NCBI GenBank assembly: GCA_030407315.1
Contig: JALQPE010001844.1
Location: 1 to 64,000 of the forward strand
Reading direction: 5' to 3'
Length of the DNA stretch: 64,000 bases
Source: Asparagopsis taxiformis
Lineage: Eukaryota; Rhodophyta; Florideophyceae; Bonnemaisoniales; Bonnemaisoniaceae
Numbering within the stretch: the stretch's first letter is position 1; every line of letters starts with the position of its first letter. This document shows positions 12,021 through 23,371 of this stretch, piece after piece. The position numbers and the translations under genes are program-made. The notes under the pieces were generated by a model that was not told the origin of the DNA, ran no database searches, and saw only the letters and a list, made by a program, of their open reading frames with translations.

Positions 12021-13070
12021 GTAGGCTAGCCTAGGATTGTAGGAAAATCAGGAAGGATGGGAGGGTAGGTATGCAGCAACATGAAGGGGATAGTATGAGT
12101 AGATTATGGCGGTGGTAGAGAAGGATTGCACTCACTGAAGGGTCGGCTGGAGTGACACCGGAGTCGACATAGAAGGGAGGTTGGGATAGGCTGGGATGGA
12201 GGAAGACAAGAGACATGAGAGAGAGGGTGAAGCCAGACCGCTTACAGCTGAGGCAGTTTACCGCGGGTGCTGACAGCAAAGTCATCGTTACGATGACTTT
12301 GCTGTAAGAAAAGAAAACATTACAGCAGGCACGTTTTTTTACCCGGTAAAAAAATTCTTGGTGATTTTTTACCCGGTAAAAATTCTTCGCCTACTGTAAT
12401 GTTTCCTTTTCTTACAGCAAAGTCATCGTTACGATGACTTTGCTGTAAGAAAACGTTTCATTACAGTAGCCACGATTTTTTACCCGGTAAAAAAATTCTT
12501 GGTGATTTTTTCACCCGGTAAAATCCTTCGCCCACTGTAATGTTTTCTTTTCTTACAGCAAAGTCATCGTAACGATGACTTTGCTGTAAGCATCCCTGGT
12601 AAACTGCCTCAGCTGTAAGCGTCTGGTACCTTGGTCCCTCTCTCACTTTGGGAAGGGTGAGATAGGAATTTTGAAGTCGGGAACATTGTGGAAGGATGGT
12701 TTCGACGGCTTCGGGCGGCTTTGAAGAGCAATCTGTGTCTTGTTCACCCGGGCTGAACTACCTAAAAAGTTCAGTATTGGGAGAGCAGCACGGTAAATTT
12801 CGACCACCATTTTCTCACGACAGAGATTCTGGCGGTCGAAATTCAAACTCGTTAAAATGGACTAGAGTTGGTGTGAACACCTCCAGGACCTCTGGAAAGG
12901 TACTACCTGCACATTTTCCGAGGCTACAAGAAGCCGGTCTCTCCAATATCAAGCATAGATTATCGGTGCGCAAAATCTACTCCTGGTGCTGTGTAGCACA
13001 TTGACTATACAAAACCGTCCGTTTTCCGTTATAATAAACTATACTCTCAAGTAGGTAGGAATCTAGATAT
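12021..13070. repeat. Palindrome repeat family copy, three palindromes
   Basis: Palindromes lie at about 12271-12308, 12411-12449 and 12552-12590, separated by paired TTTTACCCGGTAAAA palindromes. The body from 12640 resembles 10330-10750. No gene is seen. Confidence 0.65.
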
Positions 13071-13498
13071 TCACCTTACATCGATGGTTATGAAGTAGGT
13101 TAGCCTAGGACTGAAGGACAGAAGGTAAAGGATAGGATGGTAGGCATGGGGTAAAATGAAGGTGGTGGTATGAGTAGAATACGGAAGTGGTAGACAGGTA
13201 TTTAATGCACAGGAGGGGCGTGTGAAGTGACACCAGAGGCGCGGTGCGTCACAGGAAGGAAGACTGGAATGATGAAGGAGAACTAGAGGCATGAGAGATA
13301 GGTTGTTGAGGCATGCTTCTAGCTCTATTATATAACTACATTGCTCCTCTATAGGCTACGCAATCCATTCCAGCAGTTCTAGTTAAAAATGGACTATATG
13401 AATGTTTCATTTCAATATCAGCATTGTGCAGTTGAGCCTCTTCAAGGTCCGAAAACTTGTCCAGAGTACGCTTCCAGGCCACTTGAAGGCATCCAGAA
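13071..13498. repeat. Palindrome repeat family body fragment
   Basis: The first 250 bases resemble 11213-11440 and 12021-12240, the left part of the family, without a palindrome. From 13390 it becomes similar to 10800-10980. No gene is seen. Confidence 0.5.
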
Positions 13499-14185
13499 CA
13501 CTTGCACTTCGTTCTTGCAAAGTTCAATTTTGGCTATCACATCTCCAGTTGTGGGAGTCTGGTGACCAAAAGTCGATGCATTCTGGAATCCCTACCACGC
13601 AATTCAACAGCTTTACGGACACATAAAACACTTTTCCGTACTCCCTAGAGCCACTCCAGCCCTTACGGATCACTTACACTTCGTTCCGACAAAGTTCAAT
13701 TTTGGCCATCACATCTCCAGTTGTGAGAATCTGGTGACCAAAAATTAGTGAACTCCGGAAGCTGTACCTCGCAAGCCACCAGCTTTCAGGGCAAATAAAA
13801 CCCATTACAGTACTCCCCAGACCCACTCCAACCCTTACAGACCACTTGCACTTCGTTCCGACAAAGTTCAATTTTGGCCATCACATCTTCAGTTGTGGGA
13901 ATCTGGTGACCAAAACTCGATGCATTCTGTCAGCCCTAATGCGCAAGCCAGCAGCTTTACGAACTCATAGAACACTTTTCCGTACTCCCTAGACCCACTC
14001 CAACCCTTACAGACCACTTGCACATCATTCGGACAAAGTTCCATTTTGACCATCACATCTCCAGTTGTGAGAATCTGATGACCAAAAATCGATGAATTAT
14101 ACCAACCCTTCCACGCAAGCGAGAAAGCTTGAGTGCAATTAAAACAAGTTTTAGTGCTCCCTAGAACCACCCCAACCGTTTCAGA
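13499..14185. repeat. 171-bp tandem repeat, four units
   Basis: Units start at about 13499, 13671, 13842 and 14013. Each holds CAAAGTTCAATTTTGGCC-like sequence, then CACATCTCCAGTTGTG and a segment ending in CCACTCCAACCCTTACAGACC. A single unit also occurs near 10985-11150, so this is local amplification of the repeat family body. Confidence 0.75.
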
Positions 14186-14294
14186 CCACTTTGCAGCCTT
14201 TTTCGCGAGGTCCGAAATCGTCTCCTTCTTCTTCCCGAGTGAGAAACATCAGTCCCTCTCATATGCTTACAGAGAAGTTGGTTTACCATGGTTT

Positions 14295-14478
14295 CTTACA
14301 GCAAAGTCATCGTTACGATGACTTTGCTGTAATGTTTTGTTTTCTTACAGCAAAGTCATCTTACGATGACTTTGCTGTAATGTTTTGTTTTCTTACAGCA
14401 AAGTCATCTTACGATGACTTTGCTGTAATGTTTTGTTTTCTTACAGCAAAGTCATCGTTACGATGACTTTGCTGTAAG
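14295..14478. repeat. Palindrome array, four tightly packed units
   Basis: Palindromes lie at 14295-14332, 14344-14380, 14392-14428 and 14440-14478. The spacing of about 48 bp is much shorter than in other arrays, the intervening TTTACCCGGTAAA modules are absent, and the two middle copies lack one central base. A recent tandem copy of one unit is likely. Confidence 0.8.
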
Positions 14479-14522
14479 CAACCGGGGTAAACTGCCTTTG
14501 CTGTAAGAAAACTGAATAGCGT

Positions 14523-14770
14523 TCCGACAGCTTGTCCTGAGAAAGCAAATCCGCCTTAACGATGACTTTGCTGTAAGAAAACAGAGTACTTACAGTTCTG
14601 ACAGCTTGTCCTGAGAAAGCAAATCCGCCTTAACGATGACTTTGCTGTAAGAAAACAGAGTACTTACAGTTCTGACAGCTTGTCCTGAGAAAGCAAATCC
14701 GCCTTAACGATGACTTTGCTGTAAGAAAACACAGTAATTACAGTTCCGACAGCTTGTCCTGAAAACCCGT
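14523..14770. repeat. 74-bp tandem repeat with half palindromes
   Basis: Just over three units start at 14523, 14596, 14670 and 14744. Each contains GACAGCTTGTCCTGAGAAAG and only the right half of the palindrome (AACGATGACTTTGCTGTAAG). Confidence 0.75.
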
Positions 14771-14780
14771 CCTCCCACAT

Positions 14781-17369
14781 AAGTTTATATTCTGTTACCT
14801 ACCCTAGAGCTCTAATGACGTGCCCAGTCCCAAGTTTCGTACCTGGTGCTGGGCAGAATGGCTAATTAGCGTACTTCATTCTAAGGATGAAGTCGACATT
14901 CTGTCGCGTCTGCAGCCATAACATGCTGTTGGCGCCGATTACAGCGGTGATTACACCGTTTGTGACGTAGCCATCGGCGCCGATGATTTATGCGCCGTAA
15001 CACTTCAACGCGCCTACCACACACGCAATGTACTGTCATATTAGGTTTTCTCAAATCCTCGTCCGCCCACACGCTCAATTCATGCATGCATTCCCTCACC
15101 GCCTTCCACTCGCGTCACACGCACCCTTTCGCCCGTCTAAATGCCCCCTTGCCTTGACATCCCTCATATATCAACTGGTTCGACTCGCACCGCGTTGGTC
15201 CACTTAGCATGACCATAGTCGCCGCGCCCATTCTTCGACCACATTCGCCGTCCAGTCGCGCCCAATCCCAACTGCCGCACACATACATAAACGAGCTTCC
15301 CATGATCACTTCCGCCCGGGCTGTCCCAACGGGCATACGATGCCATCCATACTCTGTCCGCAGATGAGCTCAACTCCCTTGTGCCAATCACTTGACGCCA
15401 TTCGCACCTTCCACACACCCACCTCGCTGTTTCTTACTATCCTTCACACACACCTCGCTCCTGCCCAATCACATCTTCCAGTCTGTCACACTCGGTGATG
15501 CCAATCCGTCCCAGTAACGAGGTCGCAATATCGTCGACCTCGCTATTGAGACAATGTAAACAAAGAGGTTTTTCACCACACCCTGTGATCCATGACTTGA
15601 CCAACTGAGACCGTGAGCCGGATAACGTTGAAATGTTTATTCTTGAACTGCATCTTGAGATGTATTGAACACTTGCACAGCAGTCCCCCATCCCTGGACA
15701 GCGAGCCAGTCGTTGCACTCGGGTGTCAATCAAGTGAATGCAGTGTGTCAACGTGCCTTGTACAAAAACTTGGACCGGCTCTTGCGCCCCTGCCACTGCT
15801 CAAGCGTATCCAGATACTTGAGTGTGCCAGTCCAGAGTCTTAATATTCAGGTTGATGCATGTGAGCTGCCAAAATAGTCCAAATGGAACATATGACGATT
15901 TACGCCGAACAAACATGTTGTCCTGCACAGCGTTGTTCTCTAGTGTTGCGCACTACACCATCTATCCCTTACTATCTAAACGAACAGCTTAAAAATGCTA
16001 CATCTACAAGCACCAGTGGTGGACTGGGCTCGTCTGTCTTCCAAGAGTTTCCAGAATGGGATGTGGATATGGTTATGACTTCAACGACAACAGCGTGTGG
16101 TGAATGATGAGCGAAAAGTTTGTTTACTCGTTGCTTTCACTCGCAGTCTGCCCTGCGTCATGGTGCAATGCGATACAAATTGCTACTGGGAAAGAAGCTT
16201 TACAGAGTGAGGCAATGGTAAGGTGTCGGATACATACCGACGCTTCTCATACAAAGCTATATTTGTAAAAGTCAGTAGTATACAGTGTACGTGAGCATTG
16301 CATTGCATCGCATCTAGTAAGCGCGCACACGAACGCACAAATACAGATGCACGCACTGGCGATTGATTCACAACGAGCGCAACTAGTCCACAACAACCAT
16401 TTGATTGAAGCTCTCCGGGTGATTCTAGCAGCAACGCATCTGCAATGGTTACGACACTAAGCTGTTGGAAAGGACCTGCAAGCAAGTTTCAAACACAAGG
16501 CCACACCAGCAGCAGAAAGAAAAAGTACATTTGTAATGAAATGCCACCGATATATTGCCTCCATCTTGGTTTCAGTGTTAGTTTGTGTAGAGCTGCCGCT
16601 GTGGTGAATAAGAGCGTTCCGTGTTTCAACAAGCGTATTAAGAAATACATATGTGACTGTGAGCGACATGCGGTGGCATGTTGTTGCGTTACAGACGGTT
16701 AGATGATGATGTGAGGGAAGCAGCGATGCAAGAACTAGGCGCACATGTAACGCCAACAAAGATGCACACTGTGTTGCATTGAGAGTGCTGCGCGATGTTG
16801 GGGCGAGAGAGGAGGTCGACGTGGTGCAGACATCACACATCATTCCATTCAATTATATTCCACCAATACCCGTCAGGTGTATAGAAACTGTATGATTTCT
16901 CCCCAGACTCATCTCCCATCACTCCAGTAATCCCACTATCACCATTCCCACTCACGTTTCCATGGTACTCATGTACGTCACACATAGCGTAACCCGTCAT
17001 CTTCTTAGGACCAGGATTGGACAAAGCAGTGGCGTCTTGGAGTCACCGGGACACCATCTGAGAGGTAGGAGTCTCCCCGACTGGTACTGTGACGAATGTG
17101 AACCACATCGGGGGTCATCGTAGTTGACTGTGTAGAGCTCATCGCCATCCCCTCGCTTAGTATCGAGCATAGCTTGTGAAATTCTAGGAAGCTTACTTGA
17201 ATTAGATACATTTTTCAGTCCTAATGTTTGTCCATAAAGCTAGGCTCCTCTTCGGCAGTAGGCACGAGACCGAAATGGGTGAATTGACTCGTGAGAAAGC
17301 GAGCAGACGTATCAATCTTTCCGTAACTAGTGACATCGTAATCATATCGTTGAAATAACACGTGTGAGA
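14781..17369 (-). other. Uncharacterised interior, perhaps rest of an importin relic
   Basis: Minus-strand frames of 60-130 codons (15437-15796, 16183-16485, 16457-16852, 16833-17024) follow the importin-like fragment at 17370-18091. From 18.1 to 15.4 kb is about 2.7 kb, close to the length needed for the roughly 900 residues of importin-13/transportin-3 proteins. I cannot align these frames to that family by eye, so the link is only positional. Confidence 0.25.
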
Positions 17370-18091
17370 TTAATGGTGTGACCAGTAAAGATGCATGTAC
17401 AAACGGATTGCAATGACAGTTGGAAGAACTGCCGGGTCGCTCGAATAGGCCTTCCAGGCTTGCAAAAAAGTGAGAACGGCACGCGCATTACGCAACGCCG
17501 CACGGTTGAGACAGGCGGGAAGATTGACATGCAAAATGGCCAGCATAAACAGGGAGGTCTGCAGAACAACGTGGACATTTTGTGCACAAAAGCGGTGCAA
17601 AAGCTGTGTCTCGGCGTGTCGAAACTCGAGCACGACCGCCGACATGACGTGAAAAATGTGCACGTGTTCCTCAGAGAAGACGCGACGGAGGTCGAGCCAC
17701 CTAGAGTCGCGCAGTGACGATCACACATTTGCCATCGCAAAGTGGCACGCGTGCGCGAAGAAAAAGAGCCCGGAGGTGGTGAAGGGGGAGCGCGAGCGCG
17801 AGAAGCGGGATTCAAAAGGCGTCAATGCGCTGTGCGTCATCGGTGAACATCAACCAATCGGTTTGGAAGCGACGATGCAGCGTGGTAGCGACGAACAGAA
17901 GCGCGTGTGGCGTCGCATTGGTGTCAATCAATTGCGTGCGTATGGACTGTGCGGATTGCCAACTACGCAAGGCGATGAGATAACGATCCGCTTGCGATAC
18001 TTGTTTGCCACGGTCGAGTGTGGTCAATTGACCACACTAGCATTAATGCTACTTGCACATTGGCGAGAGTGAACTGATGATTGGTTGTCAT
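17370..18091 (-). pseudogene. Importin-13/transportin-3-like fragment
   Basis: The minus strand starts with ATG at 18091, then FTLANVQVALMLV. After a one-base shift comes QADRYLIALRSWQSAQ, and then HALLFVATTLHRRFQTDW. This resembles the N-terminus of importin-beta-type carriers: a helix ending in ADxxL, then a hydrophobic repeat with AAxxLxxKI. A second block (17663 to 17370) has FMLAILHVNLPACLNRAALR and AVLTFLQAWKAYS, matching the helical repeat around the LGSWF region of transportin-3. At least two frame breaks separate the blocks. Importins of this group carry cargo across the nuclear pore, so this is probably a host gene piece carried inside the CACTA element. The match is from memory and could be wrong. 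Confidence 0.4.
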
Positions 18092-18819
18092 GAATTGTGG
18101 TTGGCGGCTTGATCCATGAAATTTTTTGTTGGATATATTGTTGAAAGCGTGTGTTTTGTGGTGTGAGGCGTTTGGAAAATCTTGCAATCAGCCTTTCTGT
18201 GCGCCAGAAAAACCCATTTCCGAACAGCTGTCTCAACACACGTTCTGCTCGACAATTGGCTGTTTCGCATACCGGCGATGTTCACATTGTCAGCATCTCT
18301 CACACATGTACAAGTCGCAGGATTCAACATGGAGACGGCACCAGAGGAGATAACAGCTGTTTACGCTTTGGTTCACTCGGCGCATCGCGACTATGATCGC
18401 AAATAGCTCTCGAATTGAGAAAGTAATCAACTATGGAACACTCTTCCGTATCTGTTTCAGTTCCTTCACGGAAGCCTCAGTGATTAGCTCGAAAAGCTCT
18501 TTCTGCACCAATTTTGTGCATCGCTGCTCCCATTCGTGAACTCCTATTTATTCCCAACTTCCGTTCGGAAATTGAGGAATATGACGTCACATTCCTCAGC
18601 GATTGCAGGCCCTTCAGCACGATTCTAATTGTCATCGCACTAAAATCGATAGTGTCATCTCCTATCCCAACTGACATAAACATGATTCTATTCTCTATTG
18701 GCAGAATAGGCTTCACTGAGACTAGAAACCTCAATCCCATTCTAGGTCGGTCGATCTGCTATCCTCTTTCATTTATCCTCCCTCGTACTAACTTCGCTAC
18801 CTACAAATATCTGTAAAGC
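18092..18819. other. No gene seen
   Basis: Several frames of 70-100 codons cross this stretch in both directions, but none has recognisable features. It is unique sequence between the importin-like relic and the transposon end. Confidence 0.4.
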
Positions 18820-19294
18820 TCGACCACAATTACTATCTTCGTATACCACACACCATTACACCATTCCAATATTTACCTTCACACCAACACTATGCTCCAT
18901 ATTTCCTCTCAAGTCCACTCCACGAGACAGTGTTGTGAACCAATACACGGTACTACCCGCAGACAATACAATTTGCTATCTACACTACTGTCTACAGATT
19001 TACCCAGACAGTGCAGTAATACAATACAATGCACTGCCTCAGACAGTAAAATGTACTGTCTGCACATACTGTCTGGCGGCAACACTTCCGGACAGTAAAA
19101 TTTACTGTTCTGGACAGTAAATTTTACTGTTTTTGGTACTGCCCAGATTTCGTGCCAGTTTATTGCTGCAGCAGTATTCTGAAATTTCCAGACAGTAAAT
19201 TTTACTGTCTCCGCGCACTGTCTTGGCCAGACAGTAATTTTTACTGTCTCAGACAGTAAATTTACTGTCTTTTTTCATTCCCAACACCGTAGTG
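18820..19294 (-). repeat. CACTA right terminus and subterminal repeats
   Basis: Read on the minus strand it begins CACTACGGTGTTGGGAATG, followed by dense ACAGTAAA/TTTACTGT repeats. About 450 bases are an inverted near-copy of 45583-46030. The last 15 codons and stop of the truncated ParB frame (19249-19294) are encoded by this terminus. Confidence 0.8.
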
Positions 19295-20871
19295 TCAAAG
19301 CGTCCATCCGGACGTCCACCATGAGCAGGGTTCAAGTACTCCGAAAGACCACGCAAGACGAAGACAAAGTTTTCTTCCAGCAACTCGCGCACTATCTTGT
19401 GGTCCAGGTGCGTTATCCCAATCTCGTTGCGGCGCTCGGAATTGTTCAGCTCACGCAACACTTCGTCGAGAACAGGATGCTTCAGCGTTGCTATAGCCAA
19501 ACGCGTCCACCGCCGGGCCGTGTTCGTTGAATTCATCATCCCCATGAACTGCGCCTCGAACAATGTTCGGATGACATCAGACTCACGCAAGTCGCCAGCG
19601 TTTTCCACGTTATTTGCAACAGCAATCGTACGGATGAACTGCTGGATGGACGACAAGATTCGAACCAGGGAGCGCTCCGTCAGTTGCGTCCCAGTCGTAT
19701 GGTTCGACTCTGCACTCTTGTGGATGATCTCATGAGGCTGAAGATCACTGTCGTCCTTGCGGCGAAGGTAGTACACATCCAGAGGCTGAGTAACCCAGCG
19801 CAAGCGGTTTGCGTCCTGTAGCAGCTTGGTTCTGTGCATACGGGTGAGGCGCGTGAAGTCATCCGCAATGCTATGCATAGCATTGAGACGATGCAGTCCG
19901 TCGATCACGGTCACGTTCGCATTGGCATGGAATTTGCCATTCTGGAACAGACGCGTGTCGGCGGGCAGATGCGTGTTCTGCGACCTCAGCACCGTCACAG
20001 TGATACGCGAAGAGCTCACATACCCCACAGCCAACATATTGTTGCGCAGGTCCTCCACGTGGTCTTCTTTCAAATCGCGAAGGGTCACGGCCGGTTCCAC
20101 TAGCTGCCTCACCAACACAGTCGCACCTTCTCCGACGTAATCCGACGTCACAAACTTGGGCACCGTAATTTGCGTCCCCTGCTGCTCACGAATGCTTTCC
20201 GCCACCTCCGGTTCGTCGTCCACCTCGGTTACGTCCTGCGTAGTAGCTTCGGTGACGTTGGAGCGAGCAGGGTGCTTCGTGCCTCCACTGGAGGCTCTAG
20301 CAGAGCGAGCAGGGCGCTTCGTGCCTCCCGAAACCGGAATGGAGCGTGCTGGATGCTTCGTACCCCCCGAACCAGTGATTTCGCCTGCCGGACCGGTACT
20401 GGGCATCCGTCCCGAGCTGGCCTGGTTCGTCGCTGCGTTGAAGTTTGACGCTGCAGCAGGGGTACGAATGTCGCTAGGGCCATCCTCCGCAGCGGGGCGC
20501 ATCATCCGAGTATCCCAAGGGTAAAACGCCGCGGCGTATGCTCCACCCATCGTCTCCGGCGGTCCCTCGGCGCCATCAAACATATACGGGAACGGGAGGT
20601 CCTTGAACTTGTCCTTAGTCGCAATGTTGCGCACGACGATATAGTCCGCCTCGTCGGTTTCCGGCAGCTTGTGGTTGTGCAGCGTGCGCGGAAGGCCAAC
20701 ATCGCCACCAGCAGTGCTCACCGAAGCCGTCCCAATATGCACAGCCGCACCGTCCACGTCCGCAAACAAATTGACATCGACGCCACGCTTGAGTCCGCGC
20801 GACTCCGCTGACGCGCTCACTTGATCGCCGCAAACCGTTGAAAATAAACTGCTGAAATGCGTATCCGCCAT
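19295..20871 (-). pseudogene. ParB-2OG gene D, N-terminal half (ParB-like domain)
   Basis: From ATG at 20871 a frame of about 525 codons runs without break to the CACTA end. The first 230 residues are low complexity and include three copies of a basic GGTK(H/R)PARS motif that may bind DNA. A ParB-like domain follows, with VTVIDGLHRLNAMHSI near residue 330 (the DGxHR signature of ParB/sulfiredoxin-type folds). A helical segment comes next, ending in FVFVLRGLSEYL. ParB-like domains bind DNA and in some families hydrolyse nucleotides; here the role is probably targeting. Across the insertion the frame continues at 4716 as GRFD|LNDFYTYVPTRDE. The good frame in this half suggests that the gene was intact until recently. 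The nominal stop at 19249 lies in the transposon. Confidence 0.7.
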
Positions 20872-21220
20872 GGTTGTTGAGTTGGAAAGAAAAGAGATGG
20901 TTGACGTTGACGTATTGGAGTGATGTGGATGGTAGGTTTCACGTTAAGTTGAAGAATGGTCGTGAACGCCAATCGCTGGAAATAATAACACAATACAACC
21001 GAAATTTTGTTAGGTACACACCTATCGTGACCGCTGGAATGCAAGACAGGCAATCGAGATGTGAGTGTCCGTTCGGAACGGGCCCGAGTCGGGCTCTCGA
21101 AACCTGACGAGGTGGCGTGAAGCAGGCAGTGTCCTTGATGTGTAATGTGTTAAAATTACAGCTGTCAAGCTAGGCGGCTTTTGGGGCGGCTGCAAGCACC
21201 CCTTTATCCGGGGAACACCA
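20872..21220. other. 5' flank of gene D
   Basis: This is the region upstream of the gene D start. It probably holds the promoter, but I see no clear TATA or initiator motif. The complement of a short coding-like frame crosses it without features. Confidence 0.35.
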
Positions 21221-21780
21221 TGATTTGAATTAAAATTCGGGCTATTCTCAAAAACATGCACATGTGAACATGTTTTTGAGATGGGTGTGTGCCGTACGGC
21301 ACAATCGACCCGCCGAATTCGATGATTTTTTACAATTTTTTTGTGCCCGAAATTTTAGAATTTCTGGGCTGGCCAGCAGTGCAATCGAGCTGGACATCCA
21401 CCGGACGTCCATTTCAGGTTGGTCGTGAGACAGTGAGGCGGGACCATGATGGAACAAGGACCAAAACCTGTCCCTGGCGAAGTGAGCATGAAATCAACCC
21501 TTCGTCAGACGCCATTTAGCCTTACAGTTAGTGCTTACAGAAGCCAGAGACAACCCCACTCGGGGCGGCGGCCGGTGCCTGGGGCCGTTGTGGCCAAATT
21601 AGACACCTTGATTTGAATTAAAATTTGGGCTATTCTCAAAAACATGCACATGTGAACATGTTTTTGAGATGGGGGTGTGCCGTACGGCAAAATCGACCCG
21701 CTGAAATGAAGGTTTTTTACAATATTTTTGCTGCCTGAAATTCTACAATTTCTGGGCTGGCCAGTAATGCATTAGCTATC
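21221..21780 (+). repeat. Interspersed hairpin repeat, two direct copies
   Basis: Hairpin units lie at about 21224-21425 and 21610-21775, joined by a segment also found at 1690-1885. Both carry the CTCAAAAACATG/CATGTTTTTGAG hairpin and a GTGCCGTACGGC(A/C) palindrome. The second copy stops at CCAGTAATGCATTAG, where the similarity is lost. Confidence 0.7.
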
Positions 21781-22085
21781 TGCTCTAAACCGATTCTAAC
21801 AAGCAGAAAGAATCCTCTCCTTCATGACGATGCTCTCGAATTGAGTGCAATGCAACGGACTCCCTCCAAGAGAACGATAAAGCATCGTCTTTTGCAAGGC
21901 ATTTCCGTACGAAAAATAATCGAAAAACATATTTGACTTTAACCTAACAGCTATCGCGAGCACCGTACTCAGCTATATTTCCTCTGTAATTTCCTTCCTC
22001 CAACCAATCAATAGCCGCTTGGTCACAGGCTTAAAAGCCTTCCACTATCTGTCCTATCCATCGAAGACCGTCGGAGGGTCCATCA

Positions 22086-22560
22086 ACGGAGGTGGAGGAG
22101 GCTATGGTGGAAGCCTGGAGAACATGTGAGATGTCAGTACCCATGGATCACAAGAACATGTTGAGGTCCGGTTCGGATATTGTTGCCATTACGGAGGTGG
22201 AGGAGGCTATGGTGGAAGCCTGGAGAACATGTGAGATGTCAGTACCCATGGATCACAAGAACATGTTGAGGTCCGGTTCGGATATTGTTGCCATTAACGG
22301 AGGTGGAGGAGGCTATGGTGGAAGCCTGGAGAACATGTGAGATGTCAGTACCCATGGATCACAAGAACATGTTGAGGTCCGGTTCGGATATTGTTGCCAT
22401 TAACGGAGGTGGAGGAGGCTATGGTGGAAGCCTGGAGAACATGTGAGATGTCAGTACCCATGGATCACAAGAACATGTTGAGGTCCGGTTCGGATATTGT
22501 TGCCAATAACGGAGGTGGAGGAGGCTATGGTGGAAGCCTGGAGAAGAATAGAGTAGTCCT
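22086..22560. repeat. 106-bp tandem repeat, about 4.5 units
   Basis: Units start at 22086, 22191, 22297, 22403 and 22509 with almost no divergence. One frame reads GGGGGYGGSLENM followed by a stop, so it may derive from a glycine-rich coding exon, but the stop in each unit means the array is not a coding repeat now. The flanks 21781-22085 and 22561-22845 show nothing recognisable. Confidence 0.85.
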
Positions 22561-22845
22561 ATACCCATGGATCACAAGAAGACGTTGTTGGGCTCCTTTT
22601 CGAAGCCCATTCGTCTCTTGAATAAATTTAGCACCCAAGTCATATACGATTGCCGAGTTGACACCCCGTATGTCTCGCTGGTAGAAATAGCAGGGGTTCC
22701 ACCACTCAGCTGGCGGGAAGTAGTTACTGATTATATGAGATATGGCTTAGCTCCCGCCAAAACCGATAGCTCTGGGCTCAGGTTCTCCAAATGTGGTTAT
22801 ACGAATGTGTTCTGACAATGCTAGAAGACGAATATCTGCATCCTG

Positions 22846-23030
22846 ATTTGAATTAAAATTTGGGCTATTCTCAAAAACATGCACATGTGAACATGTTTTT
22901 GAGATGGGGATGTGCCGTACGGCACAATCGACCGCCGAAATCGATGTTTTTTGCAATATTTTTTCTGCCCGAAATTGTAGAATTTCTGGTCTGGCCAGCA
23001 ATGCATCTGAGCTGGACATCCCCATGTCCA
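22846..23030 (+). repeat. Left inverted hairpin repeat
   Basis: It contains the CTCAAAAACATG/CATGTTTTTGAG hairpin, then GTGCCGTACGGCAC, then TTCTGCCCGAAATTGTAG and the GGACATCC box. The part after 23020 diverges from other copies. Confidence 0.7.
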
Positions 23031-23371
23031 GTGGCCGTCCGGATGTCGCTCACCTGGTAAGCGTGATGCACCTGTGACAACCTATGTGACTGCAGTCACA
23101 GCCGCCATGGCGGCCGTGCAGTACAACACTCAAAGACAGGGAATCACAATCTTTTTAAATTTTTTCTCTACCACGTATCCGTCACAACTTATTACCTACA
23201 CCGGTTACGGGTTTCAAGACCTTTCCAGTGCTGTGTACCCGTATACTCTGTTCCGTTCGATATCAACCAGTGTTCCTCACGAAAGAGTGCAAACGTCACG
23301 AGATACGTCGTCAAATTTGACTGTCTCGCCGAGCGGTCGCCATCCTGTACCGAATTTCCACTCATTCCATT

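Larger units (their letters stand above)
4717..19294. mobile_element. CACTA-type DNA transposon, non-autonomous, 14.6 kb
   Basis: The left end starts CACTACGGTGTTG and the right end is its complement, ending in GTAGTG. The bases just outside are TC on both sides, a possible 2-bp target duplication; CACTA elements usually make 3 bp, and the third base does not match. Both ends are rich in ACAGTAAA/TTTACTGT subterminal repeats, as expected of CACTA elements. Inside are a chimeric ParB-2OG relic, palindrome arrays, another CACTA end fragment at 11151 and an importin-like relic, but no recognisable transposase. It would therefore need a transposase in trans. It splits gene D. A chance pairing of ends from two nested elements cannot be excluded. 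Confidence 0.65.

Noticed and set aside
9885..14770. Regularly spaced palindromes resembling a CRISPR array
   Set aside because: The spacers are themselves repeated palindromic modules, the setting is eukaryotic and there are no cas genes.
17656..18072. Plus-strand 138-codon ORF
   Set aside because: It is antisense to the importin-like fragment, which has the better protein match.
19249..19294. Natural C-terminus of the ParB protein (TTVLGMKKDSKFTV)
   Set aside because: These codons lie wholly in the CACTA terminus, so they are a read-through into the transposon.
22092..22815. Glycine-rich protein encoded by the 106-bp repeat
   Set aside because: Each unit carries a stop and the period is not a multiple of three, so no extended coding repeat is possible.
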